NCBI GenBank assembly: GCA_023078685.1
Contig: JALGAS010000004.1
Location: forward strand, 3,038,001-3,102,000
Direction: 5' to 3'
Source: Neopestalotiopsis rosae
Taxonomy: Eukaryota; Ascomycota; Sordariomycetes; Amphisphaeriales; Sporocadaceae
Length of the DNA stretch: 64,000 nt
The position numbers were made by a program, and so were the translations under genes. This document shows positions 35,272 through 47,138 of this stretch, in pieces. The notes under the pieces were generated by a model that worked only from the letters and a program-made list of their open reading frames with translations, was not told where the DNA came from and made no database searches. Every line of letters begins with the position of its first letter. Within the stretch, counting starts at the first letter, position 1.

Positions 35272-36014
35272 TCAGACGCCCAACTCGGTTTGAGGCACCG
35301 GCAAGTTCCTCACGTATGTGAAAGTCCGTAGTAGAGAATCATGCTGAGACGGGTCCAATTCCCTCCTCAACTTTGCAAGACGAATCAGTGACATTCGTAA
35401 AAGGTGGTCACAATGCTCCTGAATTGTGTGAAACACCCTGGCAGAATCATCATCAATACTGAACCCTGCATCTTGGTCGATGTGAAAGCGGTATACCGCC
35501 TTCTCGCCGATCATATCTGGGGGTTGCTACTGAATGACATCAGGCTCGTCTGATTCGAAGAAGCCGTCTTGCCGTCGGGCGAACTCATGAGTCTCCTGCG
35601 GAGAGATCACATTGCAGTAATACTCGACGTTGAGTTCAAGGTTGGCACCACTGTTAATAGTAGGTGAAGTCTCTGATCATAGAAAGGTATAATATGTTAC
35701 AGTAGGATATGGTAGCTGGCATAGACTAGAGAAATGATGTTCGATTCAATTACGATCCACCGAAGGCCAGTGATCCATCGTTTGGATTTCAAGGTGTTAT
35801 ATGCTTAGCATAAGATTGTGACTTGGCCCTCAGCATGAAGCTATTGATCAAGGGTCAAACTTCATTCACCTCCAGGCGACCGGACCATGGATGGCACTTC
35901 GAGATGTCGTAAATCAAATTCAAGGTAAGAATTATCACAAAGATATTTGAGAGCCTGTAAAACGTAATGGCTCTTTCGGGCGAGGTTATACGTAGTCACC
36001 TCGGTGAAGCGGCC
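35272..36014 (-). pseudogene. Stop-ridden gene relic, possible RIP victim
   Basis: Three protein-like segments lie in order on the minus strand. Segment one (36014 to 35865) begins GRFTEVTTYNLARKSHYVLQ and is cut by TGA at 35862-35864, then continues through further TAG and TAA stops. Segment two (about 35655 to 35530) contains NVEYYCNVISPQETHEF and is cut by TAG at 35527-35529. Segment three (35526 to 35272) continues in the same frame as segment two. Segment one is in another frame. The premature stops are of the type made by C-to-T transitions (CAG to TAG, CAA to TAA, CGA to TGA), as expected from repeat-induced point mutation. The segments seem to belong to one fungal protein whose family I cannot name. 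Confidence 0.5.
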
Positions 36015-38235
36015 TTCACTGGCAAAACCAAGCTCGGGATATAATTACCAAATGTCCTGACGATCTCAAGACTGAGACTCAGTCGATGAGCTGAGGGAAG
36101 AGTTTGGTGTCATAATTGTATCTGATCTCGCCGTCTCAGTTCTCGTACAAGATCGAATGATATCACCCTCACGACATAAACACATAGGCCTCGTTGTTTA
36201 TCGTAGATAACTACTACACCTTGTCGAATAGTATTCTAGCTCTATTGTGACAACACCATCAGTGACTAGTAGTGATTCAATTGACTTAATCGCACGGCTT
36301 TGAGTTCAATCTTGTCGCAATTCAACAACCGGAGAGAACTGGATCCCGTTGCCTGGCATGTCTCGTTTATATGTATTACACTTGACAATCCCCCGTCCGG
36401 CGACACACGGCTGTGATTTGTGTGTTTGCACAGACGTACTATTAAATCCAATCATGAAGACCAAATTAACATCAGTACAGTGATTTATATAGAGATCGCT
36501 CACTTCCATCTTATTCCTTCAATAGCACCGTTCAAAATTGTGGTCCTCCAATGCTATCGTGCCTGAAGCCAGTCGCTACCTTGATTCATCGATGAGGACG
36601 CCGGTATCTTGTGTGTGATTTCCTATCGTCAAGCCTTGCAAATGTATGGATCACTATCGCATTTTTAATTATTCTAACATTAATATAGACAACGGCTGCA
36701 ATTGACGTGGCGGCTGATCCAATCCGATTGAGTCGCCCCCATGTCCGGCGATTTGAGAGACTTGAGGGCGTTGTATCGATTTGCGCCACTTCAGGTGTTC
36801 ACATTTCAATCATGTCGGCGACCCGGATATTTCGTTACAAGTCCTGGGATATTATTTAGAGCAGGGAATAAGATGTTTGTGACTGCAGAATGGCAAGACT
36901 GAAGCACCTTCAGCATGCCCATTGATGTTGATAAGAGTGTACCCGAGACAACGAATCAGTATCCGAGAGGAACGCGGTCGCTTCGAGCTCATGTAGGAGG
37001 AAACGACGGGTTATTCACGAATATAGTCTGTAGAAGTATAAACTGTTTGTTATCTATTCAATCAGTAATATAGAGTCAACGTAGCTCAGCTATCTGCAAC
37101 AATAGGTATTTATCCGGCATAGTCATCTGGGCAGTCAATCTATCAAACGTCCAGTTTGAGTTTGCCGTCTGGAAGCATATCATCGTCCTCGCGATTCAGT
37201 CTTTTCCCACAGCTGAATCATGGTAATGCATGATATGAAACTCAGCCATCTAAAATGTGTCAAGAGCATCCCAGAGCTTTAATCGATGCTGCTGTCGCAC
37301 AGTCTGCTAGATCTGCTCCGATAGAAAATTCACGATGAGTTGAATACCAGAATGCGATTTCTAGTATAAAGATATGTTCAACTTGCTGCTTATTTCAACA
37401 AGTATTCCGCTGTATGAGCATGATGGGGGATATCTCGCATGTGCTTGCCCTAATCATGACGACACTACCCGTATGACTGACTCGCGAAAACGCGCACTGG
37501 TTGAAGTCGAACGGCTCCAGGAACATGCATTTGGCAGCCCGACCTGAAAAGCTTTTCGAAGGGTTCTAATGCAGTGAAATATTCTAGATTGGTTCCTGCA
37601 CTGGTAGGGTCGAAGAACCTAGGGTCGCTGAAACAACGCCGCCGTCAGGACACCCTCAAAATGATTTGAATCCAACATGATGAATCCCGGGGCGAATTGA
37701 TAGACGACAGTCAGCGATGTTCCAGTGAATGGAGAAGCGAATGACGTGAAGTTCAACACAATGCAAATGTGTCTACATATTAATATTAATATATGCTGTT
37801 GCAGTCATATACAGTAAGCCGAGGCAGACAAGCGTTAGTATTGTACGTGAGACGACGACAAAACTTGACAGCTTTGCTCAGCCCCACAATCTCGTGATCC
37901 ACAGAGCCGGAAACGGCGCAGCTATGCCACTATGTATGCTATGCCACCACCACAAAAATAATAATCCCCTCTTCCCCCGCCTCAAAAGACAGCTGACGAC
38001 GAAATCTTCCAACACCACACACATAGCCTCTACACTCTCGCCGTGTTTGTGTTTGTTGGTACTTGTCGTCGTCGTCGTCTTCGTTGGCGCCGTGACTTCT
38101 TCGTTTCGTTCTCTCTTCAACACTTGCCTTCTTCCACATGATTTCGAATTTGTGATTTCAACATCACTCTCTTTTTTGTTTTCACTTTCACTTCTCTACA
38201 CTACCCCCACTCTGCAGGCATCAGAGCAAGCAAAC
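36015..38235. other. AT-rich degenerate sequence and promoter
   Basis: From 36015 to about 37860 the sequence is AT-rich with dense stops in all frames and looks like a continuation of the degraded region. From about 37900 onward composition changes to pyrimidine-rich, as in a fungal 5' leader. Confidence 0.45.
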
Positions 38236-38523
38236 ATGAACACCTCAAACATGGCCATGGATATTGACGCACCGACTGGAAAGCGGTCGCGATCTCGATC
38301 GCCTGACAAGGCAGAATTTACCAGGAAGAAGACAGCCAGAGAGGAGACAGTCAAGGCGCAGCCGATACTGTTAACCACTGAAATGATGATGGATAAGAGC
38401 CCCGACCGGCCTGCGACGCCGAGCGGGGGTAGGCCGCGGGCAAATGCTTTCGGTTGGGCGCCCGTCGCATCACCAACTCGCCCTCTGCAGTCTACAACAC
38501 CCGACCTCATGGCTAGGTTCTGA
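38236..38523 (+). CDS. Small hypothetical protein, possibly nuclear
   Basis: An ATG at 38236 (context caaacATGaac) opens 95 residues ending in a TGA at 38523. The frame is open further upstream, but the leader there is pyrimidine-rich and reads as untranslated sequence; a ctctgcag just before the start may be the acceptor of a leader intron. The protein has a KRSRSRSPDK stretch resembling a basic nuclear signal, followed by KK and Pro-rich low-complexity sequence. It has no domain that I recognise. The length and clean leader support a real gene, but only moderately. Confidence 0.5.
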   Translation: MNTSNMAMDIDAPTGKRSRSRSPDKAEFTRKKTAREETVKAQPILLTTEMMMDKSPDRPATPSGGRPRANAFGWAPVASPTRPLQSTTPDLMARF

Positions 38524-39120
38524 TTATCATTTTTTCATCTTTCACTATTCCGGAGCCCGTCATTCCTCACTTGTCTGGGGCTCACTCGGGCGGGAACGGG
38601 CGAAAGCCAAAAGACTGAAGGCCCTAGCTAGGCTACGACGATACGGTTTAGCTGAAATTTTTGGGGGCCGAAAGACCCCGCCAACAACGGAAACGCAGTT
38701 GCAGCTGATTATGTACGAGGGGTTGTTACAAGCGTGGTATGAGGACGGATGCAACGAATCGAGAAACTTTGTTGCCTGGTCGTCAGGAAGAAACAGGATT
38801 TTGTGCTAACGCTAGAAATATCGTGATGCTGCAAGCCAAGAATACGCTCATACAAGAATACATCATGAAAATGGTAACAATGAAGGAGAAAAAACCAAAA
38901 CAAAAATAACATCCGAAACACGAGGCGCTTCCCATGGCTATTAGCAAAAGACCAATACTCCAAGGAAATGCTATCGCTTCAAAATGCAACACAGAATTGC
39001 AGGCTCGGTCTGCTCGACACCCTTCGTGCAAATAGGAGCAACAACCTTCGCTCCGCCAACCGGAAGTCGAGGGATGCAATGTACAGCGCGATCTCAAGTC
39101 GCCCCGACACAGGACCGGCT
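38524..39120. other. Convergent intergenic region
   Basis: Shared 3' flank of the small hypothetical gene (+) and the 297-residue gene (-). No gene was seen. Confidence 0.5.
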
Positions 39121-40014
39121 TCATGTCTCACTGAGTACTATCCAAGACTCGAGTGCTACTGCTGCGTCGATTTCGACATCTGCGCCAACCGTGCTCGTAT
39201 CCGAACGCTCCCGCTGTAACCGCGGCAGCATATCCCAATCACAAATGAAATCTTCCTCTTCTGACTCGGATTGTCCGCTCTCTAGATTTGCCACAGACTT
39301 CGATCCGTCGCCAACAAAGTCGCCATCACTTTTTGGGGTTGAAGCCGGAGTGGGATAAGACATGCGTGCTTGTCCTTGCTCTGGCACTGATGGGACATCC
39401 AAAGTGGATGCCAAGAGTTGACCAAGTATCAAAGCACCATCTTCGTCGCATTCGCCCCAGCCGTAGAGATGCCGAATGTCGATGCCAGCCCCGCGCCCTC
39501 GCTTGGCCGGGCGGATGGGATAGATGGGATCAGAATGGACGATGGTGTTGAGGCTGAAGCCGGAGCCTCGCACATGGTCGTCGTCGTACAGGAGCCCCAT
39601 GCGGTACAGCTCGGCGTCGTTCTCGACCACGTCGGACGTGTACACCATCTCGGGCACGCGAAAGGCTTCTTGTCGTTCAAGTCGGGGCGTCCTCTTGTCG
39701 CGGCCAGCGTCGCTCGGCAGCCAGCATCTGCTGCGGGCCAGGGCGGCGCTGTCCTCGTCATCCAGCAGCCATCTCTGTGAATGCTGCGTTGCTTTCCGCT
39801 GTCGGTTGTTGTGGTTCATGCGAGCACATAGACTGTCCCGGCTACTTCGTGGCTGCCTCTTGATTTGCGGCCATTCTGCATGCTGCGGTTGGTCATCACT
39901 ACTGGGCGTGATAGTATCTGGCGCCGAAGAAGGACTTGTCCCTCTTCCCACTTGTTTGAGTTTTCTAGACGATAAAGGTGTCTGATCCCCTGGACTCATT
40001 ATGTTTAAATCCAT
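39121..40014 (-). CDS. Conserved-looking protein of unknown function
   Basis: A single exon encodes 297 residues; the ATG at 40014 or the one five codons later (39999) may be used. The N-terminal 110 residues are basic, Ser/Pro-rich and disordered. The central part (about 115-205) has a regular mix of hydrophobic and acidic residues with motifs such as VPEMVYTSDVVENDAELYRMG and HLYGWGECDEDG, so this is the likely folded part. The C-terminal third is acidic and Ser-rich, ending in a hydrophobic AVALESWIV stretch. I recognise no family. It has no signal peptide and no membrane segment. Confidence 0.75.
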   Translation of the reverse strand: MDLNIMSPGDQTPLSSRKLKQVGRGTSPSSAPDTITPSSDDQPQHAEWPQIKRQPRSSRDSLCARMNHNNRQRKATQHSQRWLLDDEDSAALARSRCWLPSDAGRDKRTPRLERQEAFRVPEMVYTSDVVENDAELYRMGLLYDDDHVRGSGFSLNTIVHSDPIYPIRPAKRGRGAGIDIRHLYGWGECDEDGALILGQLLASTLDVPSVPEQGQARMSYPTPASTPKSDGDFVGDGSKSVANLESGQSESEEEDFICDWDMLPRLQRERSDTSTVGADVEIDAAVALESWIVLSET

Positions 40015-41915
40015 GATTGTGGTATTGAAGTCGTTGTGGATTTCAAGTAAAGACTTTGCACGAATATTGGAGATAGCCAGCTGGCTAGGAAACTTGTATG
40101 ATTTGAGGAAGAATTGCGCAAAGCGCTTGGGAAGATATGAACTTGTTTGTAGAGATGCAATAAAGATTTGTGACCCAAGAAGGGCGTGAGAACGAGAATC
40201 TTATAACGGCTGGATGCCTACCACTGCAGCCCTGAAGTTGACGGCCATCGTCATGGATGTCATTCCTATACTACTCTATACAATCATCGTCATTGGCTCT
40301 CACAGTGATTTCCAATGTCAGTGCTTGCGGCGTTCGCCCGTGGGTACCCAGACATTTGGGTTGCAAGTGACTCACGCGAGCACCACAGGTCCTCGTGGCG
40401 CAGTATGCTCACTAATAAAGGTATGTCCGGGGTCAAGGGCAAGGCAGATACCCGACACGTCCAACACCCACGCTCTCTTCAGAGGTATCATTTCCAAGCA
40501 GGCAGAGGGAGCCGTAAGCAGCCATCACTCAGCTCGGCTATGATAGGCCTAGGGCTCTTGTAGGTAGATATGAATCATCTCAAAGCAAAGGCAAAGCAAG
40601 CGGAATAGTTATGATCGTGATATGATTCAATCCATAGCTACTAGGTATAGACAGACTAGTGAGTAAGATGTGGTTCCCAGTGATTGGTAACACTGGGAAT
40701 TTGGGCAGTCTTCTTTGTTCTTCAGTGACTCATTCTGACTGACACCCGCCCATCCTCTCTTGCCGAGTGGAAGGGCAATGGATGTATCAACGCATTTGCT
40801 TGGACTAGTTGTAATTATGCCCCTAATAATTGGTCAATTGAATAGGAGTAGGCCTGTCACGAGCGCCATGGATCAAGATCTCCAGAAACCGCCCCGATTT
40901 AATATCTCGCATGTGTTTGTCTGAAATTCCGGACTGCCGGAGTTGGTTCCATTTCGTGTCCAGAACCACCGACTTGCGATTCCCGCGTCGCAGAAAGTTG
41001 AGAGGGGAGCCTAGATAAGATCCTCCAGCGGCCCCAGACCTGCTAGAAATACTGTACGTACAGCCTAGAAACCCACTAATCTCCAGTCTCTCGGCTGCTT
41101 AGGACCCTAGTATACGACCTTCCTTGCAATTTCTGGGGGTTCCCTTATCGCCCCGCGGGATGGACCCAAATAGCGCCTTATCATCTCGGTACGATAGTGG
41201 GCATAACGTCATTCTCCTGGCGCACTCTGGGCGACGCTTTAGTTACGGACAATAGATCAGCGTCGCTCATCGCGAAAGAAGAATACCATTGACCATTTTG
41301 GTTGCTTGTACATGAAAGAAGTAGGGAGGATGCAGTAAAGCTGGTCCAAGGTGTCTGTTAACGAGAGAAACGGCTCTCGGTATACTCAACTCAATTTATG
41401 GGGGGGCCACAAAATGCTAATCATCCCGAAACCGTGGGCAATGAACCGTTGTGGGGAAGTCCCGCGCTGATCGTGCTGAGAGTTTCTCGCTGTCCTAAAC
41501 TCTGAAACAAATCTACACGTACACAGCCGAGACAGCCATCAATTGCCAGCCTTTTTCTTGGGCGGCGACGTATTCACGTTCTTTGCTATCCCGCCTTCCA
41601 TCCTTTCTTTCTTTCTCTCTCCCGAAGCAACGCAGTCAGCTTTGCAATCTCCCAAGCATTCGAGACCAAGGACAAGCCATCCTTTCGTTTTCTTTCCTGG
41701 ACCATCCATTGAGGGATCGCACTTCAATGAGCGACCTGACATTCTTTTCCACGTGTACATATCCACTCCCTGATCTTCCACCCGATTGAACCGCCAGCGA
41801 CCGTGCGAGTATCAGTATCTAAAAAACACGATCCGAACCCGCAAATTCATCGTCAGTGATACCCACGGATCGGCAAAGAAACCACCATCTATACATAAGC
41901 CAGACGAACAGAGAG
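40015..41915. other. Intergenic, promoters of flanking genes
   Basis: No gene was found. It contains the divergent promoters of the 297-residue gene (-) and the Mpv17-family gene (+). The last 400 bases have strong CT tracts (around 41590-41640) typical of fungal core promoters and 5' leaders; several short upstream ATGs precede the start at 41916. Confidence 0.5.
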
Positions 41916-42584
41916 ATGCCGTCTCCCATGATCAAGGCGACATTGGCGGCCGCCGCGCTGTCCAGTACTTCCAACGTGCTGGCGCAGATCCTCGACTCTT
42001 ATCGTAGCGAGAAGCCCTTTGTCTTTGATGCCGCCCAGTTCCTGCGCTTCGTCGCCATGGCCTTTCTGACGGCTCCGCCCAACTACAAGTGGCAGCAGTA
42101 CCTCGAGTACACCTTTCCGGCCTACGAGCGCCCGCGCGACCCGCTGCGCGACGTAGAGAGCGGCCGCAAGGAAAAGGGCGACGACGACGAAAAGGCCGAC
42201 ATGATGGAGCTGCACGAGTCTGCGGCGGACCATCACCACCATCACCACAACCTCCTGCATCCCCCGAACCTTGACGCCCCACCCAAGCTCAACTGGAACA
42301 ATACCTTTACCAAGTGGTTCATTGACTGCATCACCATTGGGGCCCTCGTCAACACGGTGGCCTTTTTCGTCCTCATGGGCCTGCTCAAGGGGCAGTCGGC
42401 TGCGCAGATTGGCCACAATGTTCGCTACGAGACGTTTCCGCTCATCCTTGCGGGCTTCAAGATTTGGCCGTTTGCGTCGATTATCAGCTTCAGCTGCATC
42501 CCCGTGGAGAAGCGCATCGTGTTTCTAAACTTTATCGGTTTGCTCTGGGGTATCTACATGAGCTTGGTTGCGGCCAGGGTGTAA
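41916..42584 (+). CDS. Mpv17/PMP22-family membrane protein
   Basis: A single exon encodes 222 residues from ATG 41916 (context gagATGcc); a longer frame starts 20 codons upstream, but its sequence is leader-like. The N-terminal part has the family pattern of a small-residue helix ending in LAQ. The C-terminal signature is clear: WPFASIISFSCIPVEKR, then NFIGLLWGIYMS. Four membrane segments can be placed. Members sit in the inner mitochondrial or peroxisomal membrane and form or regulate channels. A loop at about residues 85-125 is long, acidic and carries six consecutive His, which is unusual for the family and may bind metal. No introns are seen. Confidence 0.88.
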   Translation: MPSPMIKATLAAAALSSTSNVLAQILDSYRSEKPFVFDAAQFLRFVAMAFLTAPPNYKWQQYLEYTFPAYERPRDPLRDVESGRKEKGDDDEKADMMELHESAADHHHHHHNLLHPPNLDAPPKLNWNNTFTKWFIDCITIGALVNTVAFFVLMGLLKGQSAAQIGHNVRYETFPLILAGFKIWPFASIISFSCIPVEKRIVFLNFIGLLWGIYMSLVAARV

Positions 42585-45231
42585 GGGGTATTATGAACGA
42601 TTCATGACATACTTTGACGCCATCGTAAAAAATAGTCGCGATGAACGAAACGAGATAAAATCCAAGATGCAACTATAGACATCGGTAGTAGATGCCTTAG
42701 CTGGAATTGCAGAAAATGCCAGACCGGTTTTCCTTTTCCGGACGTGTGTAATTGCTGGGTGATATGCATTATCGGGAGTCTACCTCTCTTCCTCGCAAGT
42801 GCATTGTTTCTCAGATCACAGCTTAGACTCCGCCTGGCACAAGTTCAGGAAATAATTATCGAATTGAGACGTAAAGGGTTTACAAAACAATAGAATCATA
42901 CACATACGGATCTAGTGGGAACATGTTCTACTCTGACTGATCGATCCCATTACTCATGAACGGTGTCATTTGCACTTGTCGCAATCGACACAGAAATGCA
43001 GAAGTGCAGATGAGCAATGGGAACTGTACTGTAAGTGATCTACTTGTGGTCCTTTTAATAGTCAAGTTTGTCGAATGCAGAATATGTAGTGAGTCGAACC
43101 ATATTGTAAATGTATAGCAACAAGCCACTTTGGACATTCCATGGAGGAAGCAAACACTGCACCCTTGTCAGATGACTATAATCACACACCAAGGCAGGTA
43201 TCAACAATACGTTAAAAAGTATCTTACGGACAAGTCTCGGGCGTGACGCAACTGTTCTCGATACACCAGGAAAGACCAGGAGGAACGTAGCGCCTTCCGT
43301 CACTTCAGAGATTTGAACGAAAGACGAAGAGACCACACAATCAAGACGGGCAAGTGCGATCCAACCTGCTCGAAAGTCTTCCAACATCTGGTCTTCAAGA
43401 ATCTGGTGATCATCGACAACAGATAGCTTGATCCTACAACTTTTGACCTCGGCTTGCAACACCAAAACCACCCACACTCGTCGAGGTGATTCGACACCAG
43501 TTTTCAGCTTGAGTTGTCTCTGCCCAGGCGCCGCTCCGAGACTACAAAGCCATTCGACACTATTCAGTACACTTCACTGCGTGAGCAGCGCCAAGTTGCG
43601 ACGACCGAGGTTCACGAAAAAGAGCCAAGGCTACCATGATAACAGGCGTTTTTAGCGAATGTGCGGCTCTGAGCATTGTTCGCGACCGCGACCCAAGTTG
43701 GTTAGGTCTGCTTATACCTCAACCAACACACCCTTTTTGAGTGCTTACACCACGAAGGGTGAGTTAATCTCAGGCAAGACGGTATTGGACGACGCGGAAG
43801 TGTGGAAATGCAAATTCAAACGGGCAAAAGGTAGAAGGTTGAGATTAAATGCTGACCACGTGGCCGCCATACCCTTCAGAAGAAAGATCTGCCCTTGGAA
43901 GATCTAGTCGTGTTTATTGGTGTGCCTAAGCTTTATATGGCCTCTTATTGACATGATCTGCCGCAGAGGGTGCCATATAGTCGGGACAGACACAGAGATC
44001 TAGACCATGATGGCCATCTGAACGGCCTACCATTTGAGCCTGGAGACAACAAAATCTCAATGCCCGACGTTACCACATGAATGGTAACACTACACAGAGA
44101 CGCAGCCACGCATACCACTCTTCAGCCAAGCGGACATCCGACTTGCCGGATACGACTGCGTCAAGGGCCCTTAGAAAGATAGACTATTCATCACGGTCAA
44201 GTCAATATCAGAGAACACGCACGAATGATCCCTCTATTAGCTACGCCTCCCGAGGCATCACGGCGCAGAGGACCATATTGGGTAAGAACACCCCCGCAAT
44301 TCGCTTGTCTCGAAACTGGGCGCTCAGCCCATTTCCCCCGCATCTTTGTTGGTCGTCTTCTTACCCCAGGTTCCACACTCCGGGGTAAGAAAGTGGGAAT
44401 CTTGTGGGGATTCAACAGACGAGCAGCGGACACCAAAGAAGTCGAAAACACATCAGCGGTAAACGGGAAGGTTTCCCGAATCTAACGACTTATCGTTGAA
44501 CCTAGGCGAAAGCATTACTGAGAGCATGGACCAATTACTTCATCTAACCTCAGGCTAATGCATAACAGGTCCATGCAACGCCGCAATCTTCCCAAGTAAA
44601 TTGTAGGTAGCATTCTTTTTAGAGTTGACCCCTTTGCACTACACAGCTCTATAACAGTTTAGATAGGGTAAACTTCCCAGCTCTGTGGGGTAAGATAAGC
44701 TGGCAAATGGGTGCTTTCTGCCGAGAGTTTTGGAGAATCGTCATATACTTGGGGCACTTCCCCCGAGTCCCTCCTCCGCTCTTCCCCCCCTGCCAGCCAT
44801 GAGGAGTTCACTTGGGTGCCAAGGATACCCGAGAATAAACCACCGTCCAGCTCGCGAATGGCATTGGACCGTTTGATGCAGGGATCACAGACATCTTCAC
44901 CGACTAGGCCGCATATGACAGTTGCCGCGATGCACCCTCAGGATAGCGGGTAACCAGTAGTCCTGGCCGTGAAGTAATGGTCACAGGGTAGAATGCGGAG
45001 ATCCCAAGAGTAAAGAAATAGGTCTTCTTTCGGATCCTACCTACCCAGCTACCTAGCTCAAAGGACACACCCACACTTATCCATACCCACGTATATAGCC
45101 CACGATGAGGACGCTCTGAGTTTCGACTTTGGTTCTCTTGTTCTCGTCCCAGCTCTGTCTCACAGGGGAATATCATCGACTGATACCCCTCTTATCTCCC
45201 TTTTCTTCACCCGTTCCAGACAGTCGCCACC
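42585..45231. other. Intergenic, no supported gene
   Basis: Open frames of 80-140 residues occur on both strands (for example 43477-43055 minus and 43659-43907 plus), but they show no domain, lack plausible leaders and could not be joined. The last 150 bases are the promoter and leader of the transporter, ending in a strong start context (gccaccATGtc). Confidence 0.45.
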
Positions 45232-47138
45232 ATGTCCCACGAATTTGAGAAAGCAGACGTGGACTATGTTCCAGACGTCGAGCTCACCAAGACGGCAACC
45301 GAGGCCACCAATGCCTGGGAGACCGAGTTCTCTCCCGAGGAGCAGAGGAGAATTATTCGTCGCGTGGACCGTCGACTCGTTGTGACGGTCGGCGTTATGT
45401 ACTGTATATCGCTGATGGATAGGTACGTCCAGCCAAAGGATTCTCGGTTCGAAAGTTCGAGAACAGCACTATGGATCTCGTTGTACTGACTGGACTTGGG
45501 CATTGAACAGAACCAACCTGTCAGCGGCAGTCATTGCTGGCATGGCCAAGGAGTTGGAGCTCGTCGGCAACAAATACTCGATCGTGACCCTAGTCTTCTT
45601 CGTGACATATATTGTCTTCCAACCACCATCAACCGTCATTATTCGCCTGGTAGGACCGCGCATCCATCTCGCCGTCATCACACTTCTATGGGGTGCGGTC
45701 ATGATTGGATTCGGCTTTGTCAAGAACTTCGAAACTCTCGCTGCCTTGCGCTGTGTCCTGGGTATACTCGAGGCCGGGTTCTTCCCTAGCTGTGTGTATC
45801 TGTTGAGTACTTGGGTAAGCATCACTTCTGCGTGAGCTGTTCATAGATACGATTGCTAACGAGATGAGTTTAGTACACGAGATGTAAGCTGTGGTCAACT
45901 TGTCAGCAAAATTGTGAAATGCTAATACTAGTCTTCTAGACGAGGTCGGCAAACGATACTCGCTATTCTATGTTATCGGCTGTGTTGCCTCTGGTTTCTC
46001 CGGAATTCTTGCTTTCGGCCTTATGCAGATGAATGGCCTCGCGGACCTGACCGGATGGCGTTGTAAGTGACTGTGTTGGCTTCGTCATTTATGACTGTAA
46101 TTTGCTGACTTGGAGACCATTGTAGGGATCTTTATCATTGAAGGAGTGCTCACATGCTTGATTGCCGTTGCCAGCTACTGGCTTCTGGTTGACTTCCCCG
46201 ACTCCAAGCGAAAGCTGTGGAAGTTCCTTGACGACAATGAGCGAGCCTGGATCGTCAAGAAGATCAATGCCGACCGAGGTGATGCGGAAACGCCCAAGTT
46301 CCAACTCGGTAAATTCCTGAAAGCTGGTCTTGACTGGAAGATTTGGTGAGTCCATTCTCAAGTGTCCAAGAGGGATTGATCTTTCTTGCACGTCGATTTG
46401 AGAGACAATGCTGACCTTTTCTTTTTCTACTCTTTTGTAGGTGCTACGCCCTAATCTTTTTCAACACCACGACGGTCACCTACGCGTTGGCATACTTTAT
46501 GCCAATCATTCTAAACACCAACCTCGGCTTCAGCGTGGGCGCTTCGCAATGTTTGGTTGCGCCGCCGTACGCCTTTGCCGGCTTCGTCATGTTCGGCACC
46601 GGCTGGTTGGGCGACAAGTACCGCGTCCGTGGCCCCATCATCCTGGCCAACATGGTGCTTTGCCTCATTGGCATTCCCATCATGGGCTGGCACCCCAACC
46701 CGTCGGTCCGCTACTTTGGCGTCTTCCTTGTCACTGCCGGCGCCAACTCCAACGTGCCTGCAGCCCTGGCTTATCAAGCCAACAATATCAGAGGACAGTG
46801 GAAGCGCGCCTTTTGCAGTGCCACCTTTGTTGGCTTTGGCGGTATTGGTGGTATTGCAGGTAGTTTGGTGTTTAGGTCGCAAGATGCGGCAACAGGTTAC
46901 AAGCCTGGCTTGTACGCTGCCATTGCATGTGCCTGCCTCAGCATCATTCTTGTGCTGATTGTCGATACCAAATTCTATTTCGACAACCGCTCTGCTGACA
47001 GGGGCGAGAAGGAATTGGAGCATGATGAAGATGTAAGTGGTTCTTGTTCCTCGGCTTTGTTCGACAAAGTCAAAAAGAATAATAAGCTAACCGCGTCTAT
47101 AGGAGGTGCGCGAACGGGGATTCCGTTACACCTACTAA
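45232..47138 (+). CDS. MFS transporter, allantoate permease (Dal5) type
   Basis: Seven exons (45232-45422, 45511-45814, 45874-45883, 45940-46062, 46126-46345, 46441-47032, 47103-47138) join to 491 residues with twelve predicted membrane helices. Exon 3 is only 10 nt; it encodes most of YTR-Y between helices and is needed to restore the frame. The segment RRVDRRLVVTVGVMYCISLMDR followed by TNLS before helix 1-2 is characteristic of the anion:cation symporter family that includes yeast Dal5 and fungal vitamin, allantoate and dipeptide carriers. GWRWIFIIEG in the middle and a short C-terminal cytosolic tail also fit. The substrate is unknown. It precedes an aldo-keto reductase in the same direction, which might share its pathway. 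Confidence 0.92.

Noticed and set aside
37894..38235. Extended N-terminus of the 95-residue protein
   Set aside because: Pyrimidine-rich leader with repeated Leu/Val/Phe codons and a likely intron acceptor; not protein-like.
41856..41915. Upstream extension of the Mpv17-family protein by 20 codons
   Set aside because: The sequence reads as 5' leader and the ATG at 41916 fits the family N-terminus better.
43055..43477. 140-residue open frame (-) downstream of the Mpv17-family gene
   Set aside because: No domain, no leader features and no splice partners; may be chance.
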